From Limnoglobus roseus (lineage in GTDB: Bacteria > Planctomycetota > Planctomycetia > Gemmatales > Gemmataceae), in contig NZ_CP042425.1 in the NCBI RefSeq assembly GCF_008254045.1, positions 1,550,001-1,614,000 on the forward strand: DNA of 64,000 bases, given 5' to 3'. The notes under the pieces are model-generated. The model worked only from the letters and a program-made list of their open reading frames with translations. It was not told where the DNA came from and searched no databases. Position numbers and translations under genes: made by a program. Below are positions 16,552-26,758 of this stretch, piece after piece. Every line of letters starts with the position of its first letter. Position 1 is the first letter of the stretch.

Positions 16552-17760
16552 CTACTGCAACGGCCGCAAAGCTCGTGCTGTCAGGCGGCCGAGGCGGTAC
16601 ATCAGCGAGCCGTTGACGACGCCGTCGGCCACGCCACCGGTGACTTTTTGGGCCGCCTTGCCGAACAGGGCTGTCAACCAACTCGCGTGCCCTTGGAGGG
16701 CGTCGAACAGGTGGTGGGCACCCTCTTGAGTGAGATCGTCGGCCTGACTGGCCGCCGCGGTGTTCAGCAGGACCGTACCGACGATCCGCACGGTATCGAC
16801 ACGATTGGCCCGCACGTTGTAGACGGCGCACAGGTCGCCGACGAGTTCCACGGCCAGCGCGGTGACGATCACCGCATCGACCGAGCCGCGGGGCGAAACG
16901 GCCGTCAGTTTCCCGGCCGACAGGGCCGCACGGCGGATGCGGCGGGCGGCCACCTCGTCGAGCAGGCCGAGGAAGTGCCGGTCGAACTCGCGGACCCAGT
17001 CGGCCTTGGTCTGGTTCGCTCGCAGCAGATTTTCCCGCATTTTGGTCAGCCGGGCTACCTCGTCCGCCGTCGCACCGCACAGCACCAACTTTCGCTCGAA
17101 CGGGGCCGTGCCGAGAGGGTAGGTCGCCAGGATCGGCCGGAGGCGGTCGTAAACGACTTCGTAGGCGTGACGGGCGTGGGCGGCCCGCGTCAGTTGCCGG
17201 GCGGACAGTTCGTACAGGGCGTCGGTCTGGAAGGCCGGGGTGGTCTGCAACCGCACGTACAAGAGGATGAGCCGAACGCCGGCGATCACGAACGCGAGAA
17301 CCACGATCCCGCCGCCGACCAGGGCGATGGTCCGGGCGGGTTCCGGCAGGGCCGACACCTGCGAGACGAACAACGATGCTTGTGCGATGACGAACAGCGT
17401 CAGGGCCGAGCCGAGCAGCACGGCCGCCCACCGCAGCCCGGCCGAATCGAGCCACCGCGCCCAGAACGGCGGGGCCGGTTCGAGCGTGGCCAGGAACTCT
17501 TCCAGCCGTTGCTGCTCGCGCTCGCCCTCTCGGGCGAGCAGGGTGCCGTCGGCCAGCGGGATGGAGTTCGAAGTGTCGATCCGCTGGGCCGGCAAGCCGA
17601 CGGCCTCGCCTTGCGGCACTTCGCCGTCGCCGTCTCCTTCCTCGGGCGGTTCCTCGACAATGACGGGCGGGGTCTTAACAGCTTCCGGCCGCATCGGCGG
17701 TGCCAACGGCACACCGTCGTCGTCGTCATCGACGTACGTGGGAATTGATCGACCGGCCAT
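16552..17760 (-). CDS. YcjF-like (DUF697) membrane protein
   Basis: The 402-residue protein begins with an acidic, proline-rich cytosolic arm, then two transmembrane helices (about 111-135 and 144-169), then a soluble helical C-terminal domain that includes hydrophobic segments such as DAVIVTALAVELVGDLCAVYNV and RIVGTVLLNTAAASQ. This is the layout of YcjF/DUF697 proteins, which are encoded with the YcjX GTPase in proteobacteria and belong to stress-induced envelope functions. Here it starts 17 bp after the YcjX stop, so the two genes form an operon. The assignment is by architecture and context; sequence identity to E. coli YcjF is likely low. Confidence 0.7.
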   Translation of the reverse strand: MAGRSIPTYVDDDDDGVPLAPPMRPEAVKTPPVIVEEPPEEGDGDGEVPQGEAVGLPAQRIDTSNSIPLADGTLLAREGEREQQRLEEFLATLEPAPPFWARWLDSAGLRWAAVLLGSALTLFVIAQASLFVSQVSALPEPARTIALVGGGIVVLAFVIAGVRLILLYVRLQTTPAFQTDALYELSARQLTRAAHARHAYEVVYDRLRPILATYPLGTAPFERKLVLCGATADEVARLTKMRENLLRANQTKADWVREFDRHFLGLLDEVAARRIRRAALSAGKLTAVSPRGSVDAVIVTALAVELVGDLCAVYNVRANRVDTVRIVGTVLLNTAAASQADDLTQEGAHHLFDALQGHASWLTALFGKAAQKVTGGVADGVVNGSLMYRLGRLTARALRPLQ

Positions 17761-17777
17761 CTCTTCACCCTTCCCGA

Positions 17778-19184
17778 TCAGAGATCGAACAGGAACTCGG
17801 CGACGCGGTTCAACCCGATGTGAGACGGCGGGTGGCCGGCCCGATCCGGCGGGACCGGCGCGAACCGCGGGTAGAAGTATTCACCAGCCGGCCACGTCTT
17901 CGGCCACCGGGCCGGCACGGGCGACACTTTCACCGACCGCGTTTGCGATTCCGGTCGGCCGTTCTCGTCGAACGGCCGCACTTCGAGGTTCGGGTACTCC
18001 AGACTCGCGGACGAATCGACGGCCGAGCAGACGAAGTACTCGACGGTCAGCCACTGCCGGGCCACGACGTTCCGCAAGAGCGGTTGCACCATCACGCGGA
18101 CGAGGTCGCCGAGCTTGTCGCGGTCGTCCCGGTGGACCTTGTCGGCCTGGCTCGCCACGACGGCGATCTTGCGAACCTTCGGAGCGTAGGGCAGCCGCGA
18201 CCGGCCGGCGGTCAAGAATTGCACCACCCGGTCCGCCAACGTCGGGAGCGGCGTTCGCCCCGGTGCGAGGTAGGCCAGGGCCGTCGCGAGCATGTGGGCG
18301 CAGCCGTTGTACGCCCCGACGCCCGCTGCTAGCAGGACGGTCGGGTCGACCAGGACCACGAGTTGATCGCACGCGAAGAACTTGTCGGCCAACGGCGTGA
18401 CGATCTGGTCCCGGTAGGCGGTGTAGTGCCGGGCGAAGGTTTCCGCGAGGGCCGGGTTGGCCGCCCGCGCGGCGGCCGGCAGCGGGGCGAACTCCCGATC
18501 CGCGTCGAGGCCGACGAACCGCACCTTCGCCAGCGCCTCGGCGTCCCCACTCTTGCGAACGTCCTTCGGGATGTATTCCCCCGTCGGGGTGACACAGAGC
18601 GTCGACGGCGTGATGACCGGCACGTACTGGAGCGCGAGCCGGCACAAGGCCCGCTTGAACTCCGCCACGACCGGCCCGGCCTCCAGGGTGCCCGCTCCTT
18701 CGACGAGGCGAAGGTAATCGCGGCTCGCTTCGAGGTAATCGAACTTCTCGTCGAGCAGGGCGAGCAGTTCGTCGGACCACTCCGCGTAGGTGGACCCGGC
18801 CATGCTCACGTCGGCCAGTCGCTCGCCGGGGAGGTCGGTCAGGATCAGCCGCGTCTCGCTCACCGCCCGCCGGACCCGGTCCATCAGGTTTCGACGGCCG
18901 CCGGTGAAGTCCAGCTGGCAGCGGTACTCGCTCAGGGCCGTCGTCTTCCCCGGCCACCGCCGGCCGTGAAGTTGCTCGCGGAACTTCTCGTAGGGGAATT
19001 CCGGCGTGCCGTCCCCGGCCGGCGGCAGTTCCCGGAACTCGACGTGCGTCGTGGCATTCCCCAGCGGGAACTCGCCGGGGTGGTGGTCCTGGAGGTGGTT
19101 GATGAGCGACGTGAGGAACGTGGACTTCCCGGCTTGCTGCATCCCGAGAACCCCGATCCGTCGCTCGTCCGTGTAGAGTGCCAT
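17778..19184 (-). CDS. YcjX-like (DUF463) P-loop GTPase
   Basis: The 468-residue cytosolic NTPase has a Walker A motif GMQQAGKST (14-22) at the extreme N-terminus and a Walker-B-like ILTDLPGERLAD (D117). YcjX proteins share the layout of an N-terminal G-x-x-x-A-G-K-T/S, a long alpha-helical insert, and a C-terminal region ending in FPRF-like sequence; here GEYFYPRFAPVPP. VRKIAVVASQADKVHRDD resembles the G4 motif region, with SQADK in place of the canonical NKxD. It is likely a membrane-associated dynamin- or Ras-like switch working with YcjF. It is divergent from the ECF sigma gene over 196 bp. Confidence 0.75.
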   Translation of the reverse strand: MALYTDERRIGVLGMQQAGKSTFLTSLINHLQDHHPGEFPLGNATTHVEFRELPPAGDGTPEFPYEKFREQLHGRRWPGKTTALSEYRCQLDFTGGRRNLMDRVRRAVSETRLILTDLPGERLADVSMAGSTYAEWSDELLALLDEKFDYLEASRDYLRLVEGAGTLEAGPVVAEFKRALCRLALQYVPVITPSTLCVTPTGEYIPKDVRKSGDAEALAKVRFVGLDADREFAPLPAAARAANPALAETFARHYTAYRDQIVTPLADKFFACDQLVVLVDPTVLLAAGVGAYNGCAHMLATALAYLAPGRTPLPTLADRVVQFLTAGRSRLPYAPKVRKIAVVASQADKVHRDDRDKLGDLVRVMVQPLLRNVVARQWLTVEYFVCSAVDSSASLEYPNLEVRPFDENGRPESQTRSVKVSPVPARWPKTWPAGEYFYPRFAPVPPDRAGHPPSHIGLNRVAEFLFDL

Positions 19185-19380
19185 CGTGCCCCTTCGCCTC
19201 GCCCGACCGCCCCGCCGTCAAAGTCAGTCAACACACTGACCGCCGGCAAGTCAACAACAGACTTCCGGATTGGTCACGGCGGGCAGCCGACGGTATGATG
19301 ACAGTCCTCTCCCGCTCGCGCCTGCCTCACCTTGCCCGAAACCCGGCCCGTCGGGCGAGATCGACCGAGACTACCGTTTC

Positions 19381-19944
19381 ATGCACACGACGTCCGCCAC
19401 CCTCCTGGAGCGGGTCAAACGACTCGGCGATAGCGAAGCGTGGTCGCGGTTCGTGCGGCTGTACACGCCCGTCCTGTACGGCTGGGCGAAACAGATGGGC
19501 CTGCACCACGATGACGCGGTCGATCTCGTCCAGGATGTATTCGCCGTCCTCGTCCAGAAATTGCCCGAATTCGAGTACGAATCGCACAAGCGGTTCCGCG
19601 GGTGGCTGTGGACTGTGACCCGGCGGCGGTGGGTCGAGCGACAACGGCGCGCGGCTCTGCCCGTTGACCGCGGGCAAGACCCCGATCAGGTGGCGGCGGC
19701 CCGCTCCGACACCCCCGAGATCGACGAGAAGGAATTCCACGCCCACTTCCTCCGGCACATCGTGCCGACCTTTCAGGGGCAGTTCCAGGAATCGACGTGG
19801 CGAGCGTTCTGGAAGCACGTCGTCGAGGGGCGGCCCGTTCCAGAAGTCGCGGCCGAGGAAGGGCTGACAGTCGCGGCCGTGTACAAGGCGAAACTCCGGG
19901 TGACGGCCCACCTGCACAAGGAACTCGGCGACGTGTTGATGTGA
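19381..19944 (+). CDS. ECF-family RNA polymerase sigma factor
   Basis: The 187-residue sigma-70 family protein starts at ATG 19381. It has region 2 (SWSRF-like EAWSRFVRLYTPVLYGWAKQ, then DAVDLVQDVFAVLVQKLPEF) and region 4 (STWRAFWKHVVEGRPVPEVA, then GLTVAAVYKAKLRV helix-turn-helix). The short form lacking region 3 is the ECF class, which directs transcription of a dedicated regulon in response to an envelope or internal signal. The stop codon is 53 bp before the downstream receptor kinase ATG, so the two are one operon; that kinase begins with an anti-sigma-type zinc motif. Confidence 0.9.
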   Translation: MHTTSATLLERVKRLGDSEAWSRFVRLYTPVLYGWAKQMGLHHDDAVDLVQDVFAVLVQKLPEFEYESHKRFRGWLWTVTRRRWVERQRRAALPVDRGQDPDQVAAARSDTPEIDEKEFHAHFLRHIVPTFQGQFQESTWRAFWKHVVEGRPVPEVAAEEGLTVAAVYKAKLRVTAHLHKELGDVLM

Positions 19945-19997
19945 TCGTCCGCAGCGTGACGGCGTTTGTCACCCGTGATCCGACCCCGGTGGAAGGC

Positions 19998-22073
19998 ATG
20001 ACCCCTGGACCGACTTGCCCGTCCCGGGCCGATTTCGAAGACATGATGCTCGGCCGCCTGGACGACCAGCGGGCGGCGGAAGTCGAGGCGCACGTCGAAA
20101 CGTGCGTGTCGTGCCAGGCCGCACTGGACGAACTGCACGTCGAAACGCACCTCACGGCGGCCCTGCGGGGCGGTCCGGTTCCCGTGGCCGCGGACAACCT
20201 CGCCGACGTAGTCGGCCGGCTGGAAGACATGGCCAGCCAGTTCACGCCGGCGGGGGCCGATCTGAGCGTCTCCGGGGACGGCGCGGCGGTCGCGGATACC
20301 GTGCCGTTCGACCCGCCGAGCCACCCGGAAGACCTGGGCCACATGGGCAGCTATCGCATCGTGCAACTGCTCGGGGCCGGCGGCATGGGGTTGGTATACT
20401 TGGCCCACGATGAGGTGCTGGACCGCAACGTCGCGGTCAAGGTCCTACGGCCGCGGATGTCGCGGCGGTCGTCGGCCCGCAAGGGGTTCCTAAAGGAAGC
20501 CCGGGCGATGGCGGCCCTGAAGCACGACAACGTCGTCACCGTGTTCCAGGTCGGCGAAGCGACCGGCGGGGCCGGGCCGATCCCGTTCCTGGCGATGGAA
20601 CTATTGGAAGGCGAGAGCCTCGCCGATTGGGTTCGCCGTGAGGGGCCGCTGCCGCCGGAGTGGGTCGCCCGGTTGGGGGCGCAGGCGGCCCTCGGGCTCG
20701 CAGCGGCGCACGGCCGCGGCGTCGTCCACCGCGACATCAAGCCCGGCAACCTCTGGCTGGAAGCCCCGCCGGAGTGGGCGGCCCGGTCGGTCCAGGCGCG
20801 GCCCCCGCTGGCGGCCGTCGCACGGGTCAAGGTGCTCGACTTCGGGTTGGCCCAGCCGCCCCAAGGGGAGACGGACCCGGAAGTGGTGAACGCCGCCCTC
20901 GGCACGCCCGCGTACATGCCCCCGGAACAGGCCGCCGGGGCCGAGGTCGACCACCGGGCCGACCTGTTCAGCCTCGGCGTCGTGCTGTACGAGTTGCTGA
21001 CCGGGAAGAGGCCGTTCCCCCGCGAGAACCGCCGCGAAAAGGCCCATTACCCCATACCCGCACCCGTCACCGACCTGGCCCCGGCAACCCCGCAGCCGCT
21101 CGCCTATCTCATCCATCGGATGATCTCGGCCGACCCGAACGACCGACCCGCCACGGCCCTGGAAGTCTTCCACGAGCTGCCGCCGGCCGCAGGGCTGGAG
21201 CCCGAGAGTGGCCCCCACTCGTTGCTCGTCCCCAAGCGGTCGCTAGAGCCGGCCAGGGCCAAGGGGTTGCGGCGATTCGGATGGATCGGCGGCGGCGCAA
21301 TCGCCCTGCTGCTGCTCAGTTGGTTCGCCATCAATCGAGTCAGCCGGTCGTTGGAAACGGGCGAACCGGCCCCGGCCGTTCCGGAGTCGATCCCCGGCCC
21401 GCCCGACGATGCGTGGGTTCGCGAGGTGCACAAGTTGCCAAACGAGCGGCGGATTTTGGTCGTGGTCGCCAAGTTGCGGGAACTGAACCCCGACTACGAC
21501 GGCAAAGTGGCCCGGTACGCCCTCGCGGACGGCAAGGTGAGAGAGTTTTACCTCCTCACCGACACGATCGCCGACATCCGGCCGGTCCGCGCGCTCGGCG
21601 ATCTCAAGTCCCTCACGGTGGTCGGCAGCGAACCCGGCAAGGGACGGCTCGAAGACCTGTCCCCGATCCGCGGGCTGGAACTGACGATCCTGAACGTCTG
21701 GCAGAACGCCCGACTCACGGACATCTCCCCCGCGGCGGGCATGAAGTTAGTCATGTTCCAGGCCGGCGACACGCCCATCGAAGACCTGTCCCCACTCAAG
21801 GACATGCCGCTGACGACACTGGCGATCAACAATTGCCGAGTTCGCGACCTCTCGGTGATCCCGACCCTCCGGCGACTGAACTACCTCCGGTGCGACGGCT
21901 GCCCAGCTCAATCCTTGCAACCCTTACTTCGGTCCACCCTCTCGGAACTCACGTTCACGCCGAACCACGAACGTGGCCACGATTCGGAGGTTCTCGAAGG
22001 CATGAAACGGCTGACCAAAATTAACCAGATACCAGCCAACGAGTTTCGTCAAAAACTGACGCCGCCACAGTAA
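19998..22073 (+). CDS. Receptor: zinc-finger/anti-sigma-like, Ser/Thr kinase, TM, LRR-like
   Basis: About 691 residues from ATG 19998, which follows GGTGGAAGG; an upstream GTG at 19941 overlaps the sigma stop and is an alternative. Order: H32-x3-C36-x2-C39 zinc motif as in ZAS anti-sigma factors; PASTA-less Hanks-type kinase with glycine loop GAGGMG (126-131), Lys148, HRDIKPGN (catalytic Asp246) and DFGLA (281); Ala-Pro APE-like YMPPEQ; one TM helix ([13 protein letters not shown] region); then leucine-rich-like repeats ([18 protein letters not shown] and [15 protein letters not shown]). The protein would sense outside and signal inside, probably through the co-encoded sigma factor. A GTG at 19941 would add 19 residues. 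Confidence 0.88.
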   Translation: MTPGPTCPSRADFEDMMLGRLDDQRAAEVEAHVETCVSCQAALDELHVETHLTAALRGGPVPVAADNLADVVGRLEDMASQFTPAGADLSVSGDGAAVADTVPFDPPSHPEDLGHMGSYRIVQLLGAGGMGLVYLAHDEVLDRNVAVKVLRPRMSRRSSARKGFLKEARAMAALKHDNVVTVFQVGEATGGAGPIPFLAMELLEGESLADWVRREGPLPPEWVARLGAQAALGLAAAHGRGVVHRDIKPGNLWLEAPPEWAARSVQARPPLAAVARVKVLDFGLAQPPQGETDPEVVNAALGTPAYMPPEQAAGAEVDHRADLFSLGVVLYELLTGKRPFPRENRREKAHYPIPAPVTDLAPATPQPLAYLIHRMISADPNDRPATALEVFHELPPAAGLEPESGPHSLLVPKRSLEPARAKGLRRFGWIGGGAIALLLLSWFAINRVSRSLETGEPAPAVPESIPGPPDDAWVREVHKLPNERRILVVVAKLRELNPDYDGKVARYALADGKVREFYLLTDTIADIRPVRALGDLKSLTVVGSEPGKGRLEDLSPIRGLELTILNVWQNARLTDISPAAGMKLVMFQAGDTPIEDLSPLKDMPLTTLAINNCRVRDLSVIPTLRRLNYLRCDGCPAQSLQPLLRSTLSELTFTPNHERGHDSEVLEGMKRLTKINQIPANEFRQKLTPPQ

Positions 22074-22204
22074 CGATTCCGAGAAAAATCGCCACTCCGT
22101 GTCCAATTCGTGAAACTCTCCTCGAAGTCTCATATACCGGGAGACGCTCACTCCCACCTCTCACATTCGTCGATCCGTTCGGTCATTCATTGAGGGTCCG
22201 ATTT

Positions 22205-23119
<915 letters not shown>

Positions 23120-23148
23120 CCGTTCGCCCCACGGGGCACCGATTTCCT

Positions 23149-23177
23149 CGGCCGAAGGCGTTGCCCTTCGGCCGTTT
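23149..23177 (+). terminator. Rho-independent terminator after the DUF1559 gene
   Basis: CGGCCGAAGG (23149-23158) and CCTTCGGCCG (23165-23174) form a perfect 10-bp stem with a six-base loop, followed by TTT. Confidence 0.75.
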
Positions 23178-23201
23178 CTCATCCTGGGGGTTCACCGGAT
23201 C

Positions 23202-23594
23202 ATGCGGACGCGAATTCTGTCGGCGGTGGTGGTGGTGAGTGGACTGCTCTCGGCCGGGTGCGGCGGCGGGTCGAACGGCCCTGGCAACGTCTTGTCGGGC
23301 GTCGTCACGGTCGACGGCCGGCCGGTCAAGGAAGTGAACGTCCTGGCGACGGGCGGTGCGGCTCAGTTGAGCGCGTTGACCAACGAACAAGGGGAGTACC
23401 GCTTCGAGAACCCGCCAAAGGGGGCGTTGAAGTTTCAGCTCACGTCGATGGCCCCACCGCCGCCGGGCGTGCCGGGGTCACCGCCGCCGCCAGCGGCCGC
23501 CGGCGTGCCCACGAAGTACACCAAGCCGGGCAACGACTTGGCGTTCGAGTACGCCGGCGGGAAGCAGACGTACAACATGGACCTGAAGCCGTAG
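23202..23594 (+). CDS. Small lipoprotein with a carboxypeptidase-regulatory-like domain
   Basis: The 130-residue protein has a lipoprotein signal (MRTRILSAVVVVSGLLSAGC, Cys20 lipobox L-S-A-G-C). It then has GVVTVDGRPVKEVNVLATGG and NEQGEYRFENPPKGALKFQL, the start and the G-x-Y-x-F strand of carboxypeptidase-regulatory-like (CarboxypepD_reg) beta-sandwich domains, with a proline-rich insert in the middle. It would be anchored in the outer or cytoplasmic membrane after SPII processing. Such small lipoproteins commonly follow DUF1559 genes in planctomycetes, and here it starts 82 bp downstream of one. Its molecular role is unknown. Confidence 0.85.
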   Translation: MRTRILSAVVVVSGLLSAGCGGGSNGPGNVLSGVVTVDGRPVKEVNVLATGGAAQLSALTNEQGEYRFENPPKGALKFQLTSMAPPPPGVPGSPPPPAAAGVPTKYTKPGNDLAFEYAGGKQTYNMDLKP

Positions 23595-23605
23595 CCGATC
23601 TTGCC

Positions 23606-23633
23606 CCGACACCCGCCCTCCCGCGGGTGTCGG
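23606..23633. terminator. Bidirectional terminator hairpin between convergent genes
   Basis: CCGACACCCGC (23606-23616) and GCGGGTGTCGG (23623-23633) form a perfect 11-bp stem with a six-base loop. It lies between the lipoprotein stop and the phosphoesterase stop; T-tracts are short. Confidence 0.7.
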
Positions 23634-23637
23634 CCGT

Positions 23638-24534
23638 TTACCGCCACTTCCAGTTGCCGCGGTTGAACGTCCTCAGCCACTTCGGTGACAAATATTCGAA
23701 CTCCGGCTCGTCGGCGTTCCACGTCAGCACGCCGACGCTGCCCGTTTCGGCGTGACGGTCCTTGCTTTCGCGAAGCTCGAAGCCGGCCATGTGGAAGACC
23801 CGCGTGCGGCCGTAGTCCTTCTCGACCTCCGCCCCGTCGCCCGAGTAGTGGCCGAAGAAGGCAAACTGCGGCTGGGCCAATTGAATCAGGTTCGACAGCA
23901 ACTCGCTGCCGTATTCTTCCCGCTTCGCCCCGAGCGGCGCGTCGTGCGTGAGTAGCACGTCGAGCCGGCCGGCGACCAACAATCGGTCGATCGCACGGCT
24001 CTGGATGAAGCCGCGGTCGGGCAGTTTCCGCCGGGCGTTTCGGCCTTGCCGGTCGACACCCCACACCGCCCCCACGCGGCAACTGGCGACCGTGGCCACC
24101 GCCCCGTCCTTGATGCCACGCACCCGACAGTAAGCGTCGACGACGAAATCCGGCTGCTTGCCGCTCGCCAGGGCCAGGCGTTCGAGTTCCTCGAAATCTT
24201 CATGGTTTCCCGCCGTAAACCAGAGGCCGGGCGGTGCGACGGGGTCGTCGAGAATCGAATCGGCGAGATCGTTGATTGCCACAATGTCGAGGGCACCGAG
24301 TTCGAGCGGGTCGTCCTTGGCGTGGCGGATGGTGGCGTTGTCCAGGCGAGACGGGTTCGGGAAATAGCCGAGGTCGCCGACTTGCAGGATGCCGTGAAGG
24401 GGCCGATGGAATTCCTTCGCCCAACAGTTTGCCAGCCGAAACGCGGGCAGAATGCGACCGTGCAGGTCGCCGAAAACCAGGAAGGTTTTCGGCCCCGGGT
24501 TCGGGTCGCTTGATTCTGGGGGTGTCGCATCCAT
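23638..24534 (-). CDS. Calcineurin-like metallophosphoesterase
   Basis: Start ATG 24534 (MDATPPESSD) gives 298 residues and places the domain at the usual position. Metal-binding motifs in order are GDLHGR (the D-x-H box), VGDLGYF, GNHEDFEE, LTHDAPLG and FGHYSGDG, which together form the two-metal site of the calcineurin-like family. It has no signal peptide, so it is likely a cytosolic phosphatase or nucleotide phosphodiesterase; substrate cannot be inferred. It is divergent from the pseudo-helicase gene over 193 bp and convergent with the lipoprotein across a hairpin. Confidence 0.85.
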   Translation of the reverse strand: MDATPPESSDPNPGPKTFLVFGDLHGRILPAFRLANCWAKEFHRPLHGILQVGDLGYFPNPSRLDNATIRHAKDDPLELGALDIVAINDLADSILDDPVAPPGLWFTAGNHEDFEELERLALASGKQPDFVVDAYCRVRGIKDGAVATVASCRVGAVWGVDRQGRNARRKLPDRGFIQSRAIDRLLVAGRLDVLLTHDAPLGAKREEYGSELLSNLIQLAQPQFAFFGHYSGDGAEVEKDYGRTRVFHMAGFELRESKDRHAETGSVGVLTWNADEPEFEYLSPKWLRTFNRGNWKWR

Positions 24535-24679
24535 ACCGACAAGACGCCAACGTCGGAAATGGGTTCGGAGGGCGGTCGGAGTCTCGGGGCTTGTTTTGCC
24601 CACCGTCGGCCACTTCTTGCCCTTCTCGCGATTTTCGATGAAATTTTCGCGCGGACACACTTCTCGCTTGAAACACCGC

Positions 24680-24685
24680 TATACT
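24680..24685 (+). promoter_or_regulatory. Candidate -10 element upstream of the pseudo-helicase gene
   Basis: TATACT lies 43 bp before the chosen TTG start at 24728, within the divergent gap. No good -35 sequence is seen at normal spacing. Confidence 0.3.
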
Positions 24686-24727
24686 CGTGCGTAACCTGGA
24701 TGACAGACCATTCTCGCACGTTCGGCC

Positions 24728-26611
24728 TTGACGGCCGGGCGGCCGGCGACCAAAGATACGGCCGTCGCCCCACAACCGGGCGCGGTTTACCAATATGAGT
24801 GCCTGACCCGTCCCAACATCGACCCCTCCGAGTTGCACGACGCTTTGCTCACGACCGCTTCCTTACCGGGGCCACTGGCCCGCTCGAAAGCCGCACCGGT
24901 CCTGGCGATCTCCCAAGACCCTTACGACGTGCTGCCATCGACGGTGGGGGGACTGTCACCCGCGGAAGCTCACCGACTCGCCACCGCCCTGGCCTGCCCC
25001 GACCGCTTCTTGATCGCCACGCCGGACGGGTCGGACGCCCGACCGTTCTTACTGGCGCTAGTCGGCGAAGCCCGGCGGCGCGGGGAACGGGTGTTGGTAC
25101 TCACGGCCGACGCGGAGGCGGCAAATCAGGTAATCGCGGCCATCTTGACTCAAGAATCGGCCGTCGTTCGGGCGATGGTAGGGGCAGAAGATACAGAAAG
25201 TTTGCCGGCGGAAGTGAAAACAGTGGCCTCGCGGGTTCTCGGCGTCGGCCGGGTGGAAGAAACCCGAAAGCGACTGACCGACACCGTCCGCGAGATTGGC
25301 CTTCAGTTAGAACAGTGGAACACGGCGGCCGGGACGTGGCAACAACTCCGCGACCTTGGCCGGCAGATGAGCGAACCAACCCCGCCGTCGGAAGCCGATC
25401 CGGCCCGCACGGCGGAGACGGAGAAGGCCCGGGTGAACTTGCCACTCCTCCGACAAGAGTTGGCGGACCTGGCCCCGATGGTCGAGGCGAAGAAGGCCGG
25501 GAAGCTGTTCTCGAAGGGCTTCTGGAAGGCCACCTTCCACGCCGACCTGACGAAACGGGCCGAGGAACTGGAATCGCTCATCCAACAAACGGAGCGGACA
25601 CTGTCAACCGTCAGCGATCAGACGCCACTGCCGCTGAAGGGTCCGGACGGGGCAATCCTCACCGAGTACCGCCGGCTGTGCGAATCGCTCGCCGCCACGG
25701 GGCTGACCCCGCCGACCTCGCCCACGCCGGAGGCTATCGCCCTGGCGTACGCGGCGGCCGAAGGCGGGCGGCAGGAAGCGGAAGCATCCGGGAATTTCGC
25801 CCGCCAAACTCTGGCGGATTTGGAATCCGACCCGGCCGCGACGGCCGTACAATTTTTAAACCGGGCCGCGGTCGTTGTGGGACCGCGGGCCGCCTTGGGT
25901 GACTTGGCGATTTCGGCTGGAACTTTTGACCGAACCTTTTTAGAAAGTGCAGAGTCCGTGACCCAAACCGAATGGGAAGCAATCACTTCCACGAGCAACC
26001 GCATGATTTTGATGGGCGATTTCCTCTCGCATTCCGATTCCCGCCAACACCCCGGCCAGCCGCTCACCAACGGCTCCCACCACATGACCACCACCGTTAC
26101 CGATGACCTCTGGCACATGGCCCACCGGCCGATCTGGTCCCGCGACGACGGCCCGCTTGTGGCCCACGTCGCCACCGTCGTCGGCGACGTGACCCGCGAA
26201 CCGCTGGCCGACCGGCCGGAGATTGAACTGCGGTTCGGCACGACCGCGGACGGCGCGTACGTCCTCGCCGCCGTGGCGTTCCCGGTGTCGATGCCCGTGG
26301 CGGTCGCGAAGGCGTTCATGGCCGGCGAACTCGGCGAGGGCCAACTCGTGCCGCTCGGCCCGACCCGCTGGCACGCCGATCAAGTTCTCGTCTGCTGGCC
26401 ACTCCTGGAATCGCACGGCGAGGGCGTTTGGATCGACCTGGAACCCGGCGTCCGCGAGCAAGTCGTGCCGATGGACGGCTTGCCGGTGACGGCGGCGGTC
26501 AGCTTCGACCCGGCCCTGTGGACGCGCGAGGCGGCCGAGGCGTGGGTGAACGAGAAGACCCGCGTCGCCCGCTCCCGCCGCACCACGGTGCTGGAGCCGG
26601 CGCTGGCGTAA
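24728..26611 (+). CDS. Helicase-like protein with decayed ATPase motifs
   Basis: This 627-residue frame has the only reasonable upstream start at TTG 24728; the true start is uncertain. Residues about 75-125 resemble an SF1 helicase core start (LSPAEAHRLATALACPDRF then LIATPDGSDARPFLLALV), where a Walker A G-x-x-x-x-G-K-T/S would be expected but GSDARP stands instead. A helical coiled-coil insert follows (about 180-300). Then VVVGPRAALGDLAISAGTFD and RTFLESAESVTQTEWEAI parallel motif II DEA(S/H)x-x-x-x-x-E, with ESAE replacing DE, and NRMILMGDF parallels motif III. No later helicase motifs are clear; the C-terminal 180 residues are unrelated. It is probably a non-ATPase derivative. Confidence 0.7.
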   Translation: MTAGRPATKDTAVAPQPGAVYQYECLTRPNIDPSELHDALLTTASLPGPLARSKAAPVLAISQDPYDVLPSTVGGLSPAEAHRLATALACPDRFLIATPDGSDARPFLLALVGEARRRGERVLVLTADAEAANQVIAAILTQESAVVRAMVGAEDTESLPAEVKTVASRVLGVGRVEETRKRLTDTVREIGLQLEQWNTAAGTWQQLRDLGRQMSEPTPPSEADPARTAETEKARVNLPLLRQELADLAPMVEAKKAGKLFSKGFWKATFHADLTKRAEELESLIQQTERTLSTVSDQTPLPLKGPDGAILTEYRRLCESLAATGLTPPTSPTPEAIALAYAAAEGGRQEAEASGNFARQTLADLESDPAATAVQFLNRAAVVVGPRAALGDLAISAGTFDRTFLESAESVTQTEWEAITSTSNRMILMGDFLSHSDSRQHPGQPLTNGSHHMTTTVTDDLWHMAHRPIWSRDDGPLVAHVATVVGDVTREPLADRPEIELRFGTTADGAYVLAAVAFPVSMPVAVAKAFMAGELGEGQLVPLGPTRWHADQVLVCWPLLESHGEGVWIDLEPGVREQVVPMDGLPVTAAVSFDPALWTREAAEAWVNEKTRVARSRRTTVLEPALA

Positions 26612-26636
26612 CTTCTGTCAGCACGACCAACAAATG

Positions 26637-26719
26637 CACCGTCGAGCGTCGCGGCGTAAGCGCGACGTGTCTTCCACCCAGGGAGACACGTCGCGCTTAC
26701 GCCGCGACGCTCGACGGTG
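26637..26719. repeat. Perfect 35-bp inverted repeat (REP-like palindrome)
   Basis: Arms 26637-26671 and 26685-26719 are exact reverse complements, with a 13-base loop. It lies in the convergent gap after the pseudo-helicase and before the isomerase stop. A 19-bp internal part (26653-26671) matches the palindrome at 62536 at 16 of 19 positions. Confidence 0.9.
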
Positions 26720-26758
26720 AAACGGCAATCCCTTCGAAGTCGGTGGGTTTCCAACGAC

